From Chloroflexota bacterium (lineage in GTDB: Bacteria; Chloroflexota; Dehalococcoidia; RBG-13-53-26): a DNA stretch of 6,052 nucleotides. This document shows positions 4,970 through 6,052 of this stretch, piece after piece. The DNA is taken from contig JAUWXW010000114.1 in assembly GCA_030616195.1 (NCBI GenBank), positions 1 through 6,052 of the forward strand, read 5' to 3'. Under the pieces are notes generated by a model that was not told the origin of the DNA, made no database searches, and worked only from the letters and a program-made list of their open reading frames with translations. The position numbers and the translations under genes are program-made. Positions within the stretch are counted from its first letter, which is position 1; every line of letters begins with the position of its first letter.

Positions 4970-6052
4970 TCAACCGAGCAGTTGCCTGGCGATAGTCAGC
5001 CGCTGCATCTCCGAGGTTCCCTCGTATATCTCGGTTATCTTGGCATCTCGGAAGTAGCGCTCTACCGGGTAATCCTTAATGTAACCATAGCCACCGTGAA
5101 GCTGGATCGCTTTGGTTGTAGTATTCATCGCTGCTTCCGCAGCAAAGAGTTTTGCCATGGCTGCTTCCTTAATGAAGGGCAGACCTTGATTCTTGAGGTA
5201 TGCTGCCCGATAGGTAAGGAGCCGGGCAGCATCGATGGCCGTGGCCATGTCAGCTAGCATCCACTGTACGCCCTGGAAGCTGGCAATGGTTTGCCCAAAT
5301 TGCTGCCGTTCTTTGGTATAATTCAACGAAGCCTCGAGGCCAGCACGGGCGATGCCCACAGCCTGAGCCGCTACGGTGATTCTGCTAGAATCTATCGCCC
5401 CCATGGCAACTTTAAATCCGTCACCCTCATTGCCCAGTCGGTTTTCAACTGGCACCTGACAACCTTCAAACACCAGCTCCGTAGTAGAGGAACCCCTGAT
5501 ACCCAATTTGCGTTCCTTTTTGCCCACCGAGAAACCCGGGGCTCCCTTCTCTACTACCAGAGCAACCATACCTCTGTGGCGCAGCGACTTGTCTACGGTG
5601 GCAAAAACCACTGCTATGTCAGCCTCAGCACCATTGGTAATGAAAGTCTTGGTTCCATCGACAACATAGCCATTGCCTCGTGGGATAGCAGCGGTCTGTA
5701 CCGCAGCAGCATCGCTCCCAGCGCTTGGTTCAGTCAAGGCGAAGCAGGCCAGCTTCTCCCCCTTGGCCAGGGGTACTACAAAGCGCCGCCTTTGCTCCTC
5801 TGTGCCAAACTGGTAGATGGGGTAGCAGGCCAGTGATAGAGAGGCAAGATAGATAGTGCTGGTGCTACCGCAGGCGCGGGATACCTCCTCCGCGGCAATA
5901 GCCAGGTGGATGCTGTCTCCACCACTCCCTCCATATTCTTCGGGGATAGTCACGCCAAAAAGGCCAAGCTCGGCCATCTTGTTGAGGTTCTCCGAGGGGA
6001 ACCTCTCTTCCTCATCAATTTGTGCTGCTACAGGCTCAAGTTCATTGGTAGC
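4970..6052 (-). CDS. Acyl-CoA dehydrogenase (5' partial at window edge)
   Basis: This is an FAD-dependent short/medium-chain acyl-CoA dehydrogenase, oxidising an acyl-CoA to its 2,3-enoyl-CoA and passing electrons to an electron-transfer flavoprotein. The visible 360 residues start mid-domain (ATNELEPVAAQIDEEERF) and reach the edge at 6052 with no stop. About 20 residues are missing compared with the usual 380. Seen: family signature 1, ALTEPSAGSDAA (105-116); signature 2 around QLHGGYGY (317-324) with ERYFRD (331-336); and the catalytic base Glu344 in IYEGT. An internal ATG at 5977 is not the start, because upstream codons continue good family sequence (FPSENLNK before MAELGLFGV). The chain-length or branched-chain substrate cannot be told by eye. 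Its co-directional neighbours, an epimerase and a B12 subunit, favour propionate, branched-chain or dicarboxylic acyl-CoA metabolism. Its promoter must lie outside the window. Confidence 0.95.
   Translation of the reverse strand, partial: ATNELEPVAAQIDEEERFPSENLNKMAELGLFGVTIPEEYGGSGGDSIHLAIAAEEVSRACGSTSTIYLASLSLACYPIYQFGTEEQRRRFVVPLAKGEKLACFALTEPSAGSDAAAVQTAAIPRGNGYVVDGTKTFITNGAEADIAVVFATVDKSLRHRGMVALVVEKGAPGFSVGKKERKLGIRGSSTTELVFEGCQVPVENRLGNEGDGFKVAMGAIDSSRITVAAQAVGIARAGLEASLNYTKERQQFGQTIASFQGVQWMLADMATAIDAARLLTYRAAYLKNQGLPFIKEAAMAKLFAAEAAMNTTTKAIQLHGGYGYIKDYPVERYFRDAKITEIYEGTSEMQRLTIARQLLG

Noticed and set aside
4923..4973. Epimerase starting at ATG 4973
   Set aside because: The extension overlaps the end of the acyl-CoA dehydrogenase gene, has no family sequence, and an almost perfect Shine-Dalgarno lies just before GTG 4922.
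5291..5836. Plus-strand open frame of 181 codons
   Set aside because: It lies wholly antisense within the well-supported acyl-CoA dehydrogenase gene, is rich in Ser, His and Arg, and shows no domain.
5975..5977. ATG 5977 as the acyl-CoA dehydrogenase start
   Set aside because: The 25 codons upstream to the window edge remain open and encode typical N-terminal dehydrogenase sequence, so the gene is cut by the edge.
1..6052. CRISPR array, tRNA, rRNA, phage or transposase genes
   Set aside because: No regularly spaced direct repeats, RNA-gene landmarks or mobile-element coding sequence could be seen on either strand.

Overview
The window looks like a piece of a bacterial chromosome of roughly even GC content. 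I infer an uncultured member of the Chloroflexota, most likely a Dehalococcoidia-type anaerobe. That inference rests on a remembered combination: a stand-alone NIL-domain protein, a VUT-family transporter with an extra N-terminal helix, a TreT-like glycosyltransferase, and an acyl-CoA dehydrogenase / methylmalonyl-CoA epimerase / separate B12-domain cluster. No rRNA, tRNA or other taxonomic marker is present, so the placement is tentative.

Layout. Positions 2-88 (+) are the last 28 codons of an unrecognised gene. A short intergenic stretch follows with a heptamer tandem repeat (131-160). A small NIL-domain gene (231-467, -) and a VUT-family membrane transporter (about 732-1430, +) are divergently transcribed. 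The 264 bp between them holds one plausible sigma70-type promoter in each direction, both with 17-nt spacers. The transporter has a start-codon problem: a good ribosome binding site and the expected N-terminus point to an ATA codon at 732. Positions 1431-1725 contain no gene. They carry a 76-bp REP/MITE-like element made of two facing hairpins (1517-1592) and a structured stretch (1613-1647). A crotonase-superfamily gene (1726-2523, +) and a trehalose-synthase-type glycosyltransferase gene (2680-4086, +) follow, separated by a possible terminator.

The rest of the window is a minus-strand cluster read from right to left. It comprises an acyl-CoA dehydrogenase (4970 to beyond 6052, 5' end missing), methylmalonyl-CoA epimerase (4521-4922) and a stand-alone cobalamin-binding subunit of a methylmalonyl-CoA-mutase-type enzyme (4087-4524). 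The last two overlap by 4 nt. The cluster meets the glycosyltransferase gene tail to tail with no base between the two stop codons.

Functionally, the minus-strand genes fit oxidation of an acyl-CoA together with interconversion of methylmalonyl-CoA epimers and succinyl-CoA (propionate or branched-chain metabolism). The catalytic mutase subunit is not in the window. The crotonase-family protein may belong to the same acyl-CoA metabolism, but it lacks both glutamates of a true hydratase and looks more like an isomerase. The glycosyltransferase would make trehalose from NDP-glucose and glucose. The transporter would import queuosine precursors. I see no mobile gene, CRISPR array, defence system or clearly new multi-gene system. 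The most interesting points are the non-standard start of the transporter, the active-site changes in the crotonase-family protein, and the compact convergent gene junction.
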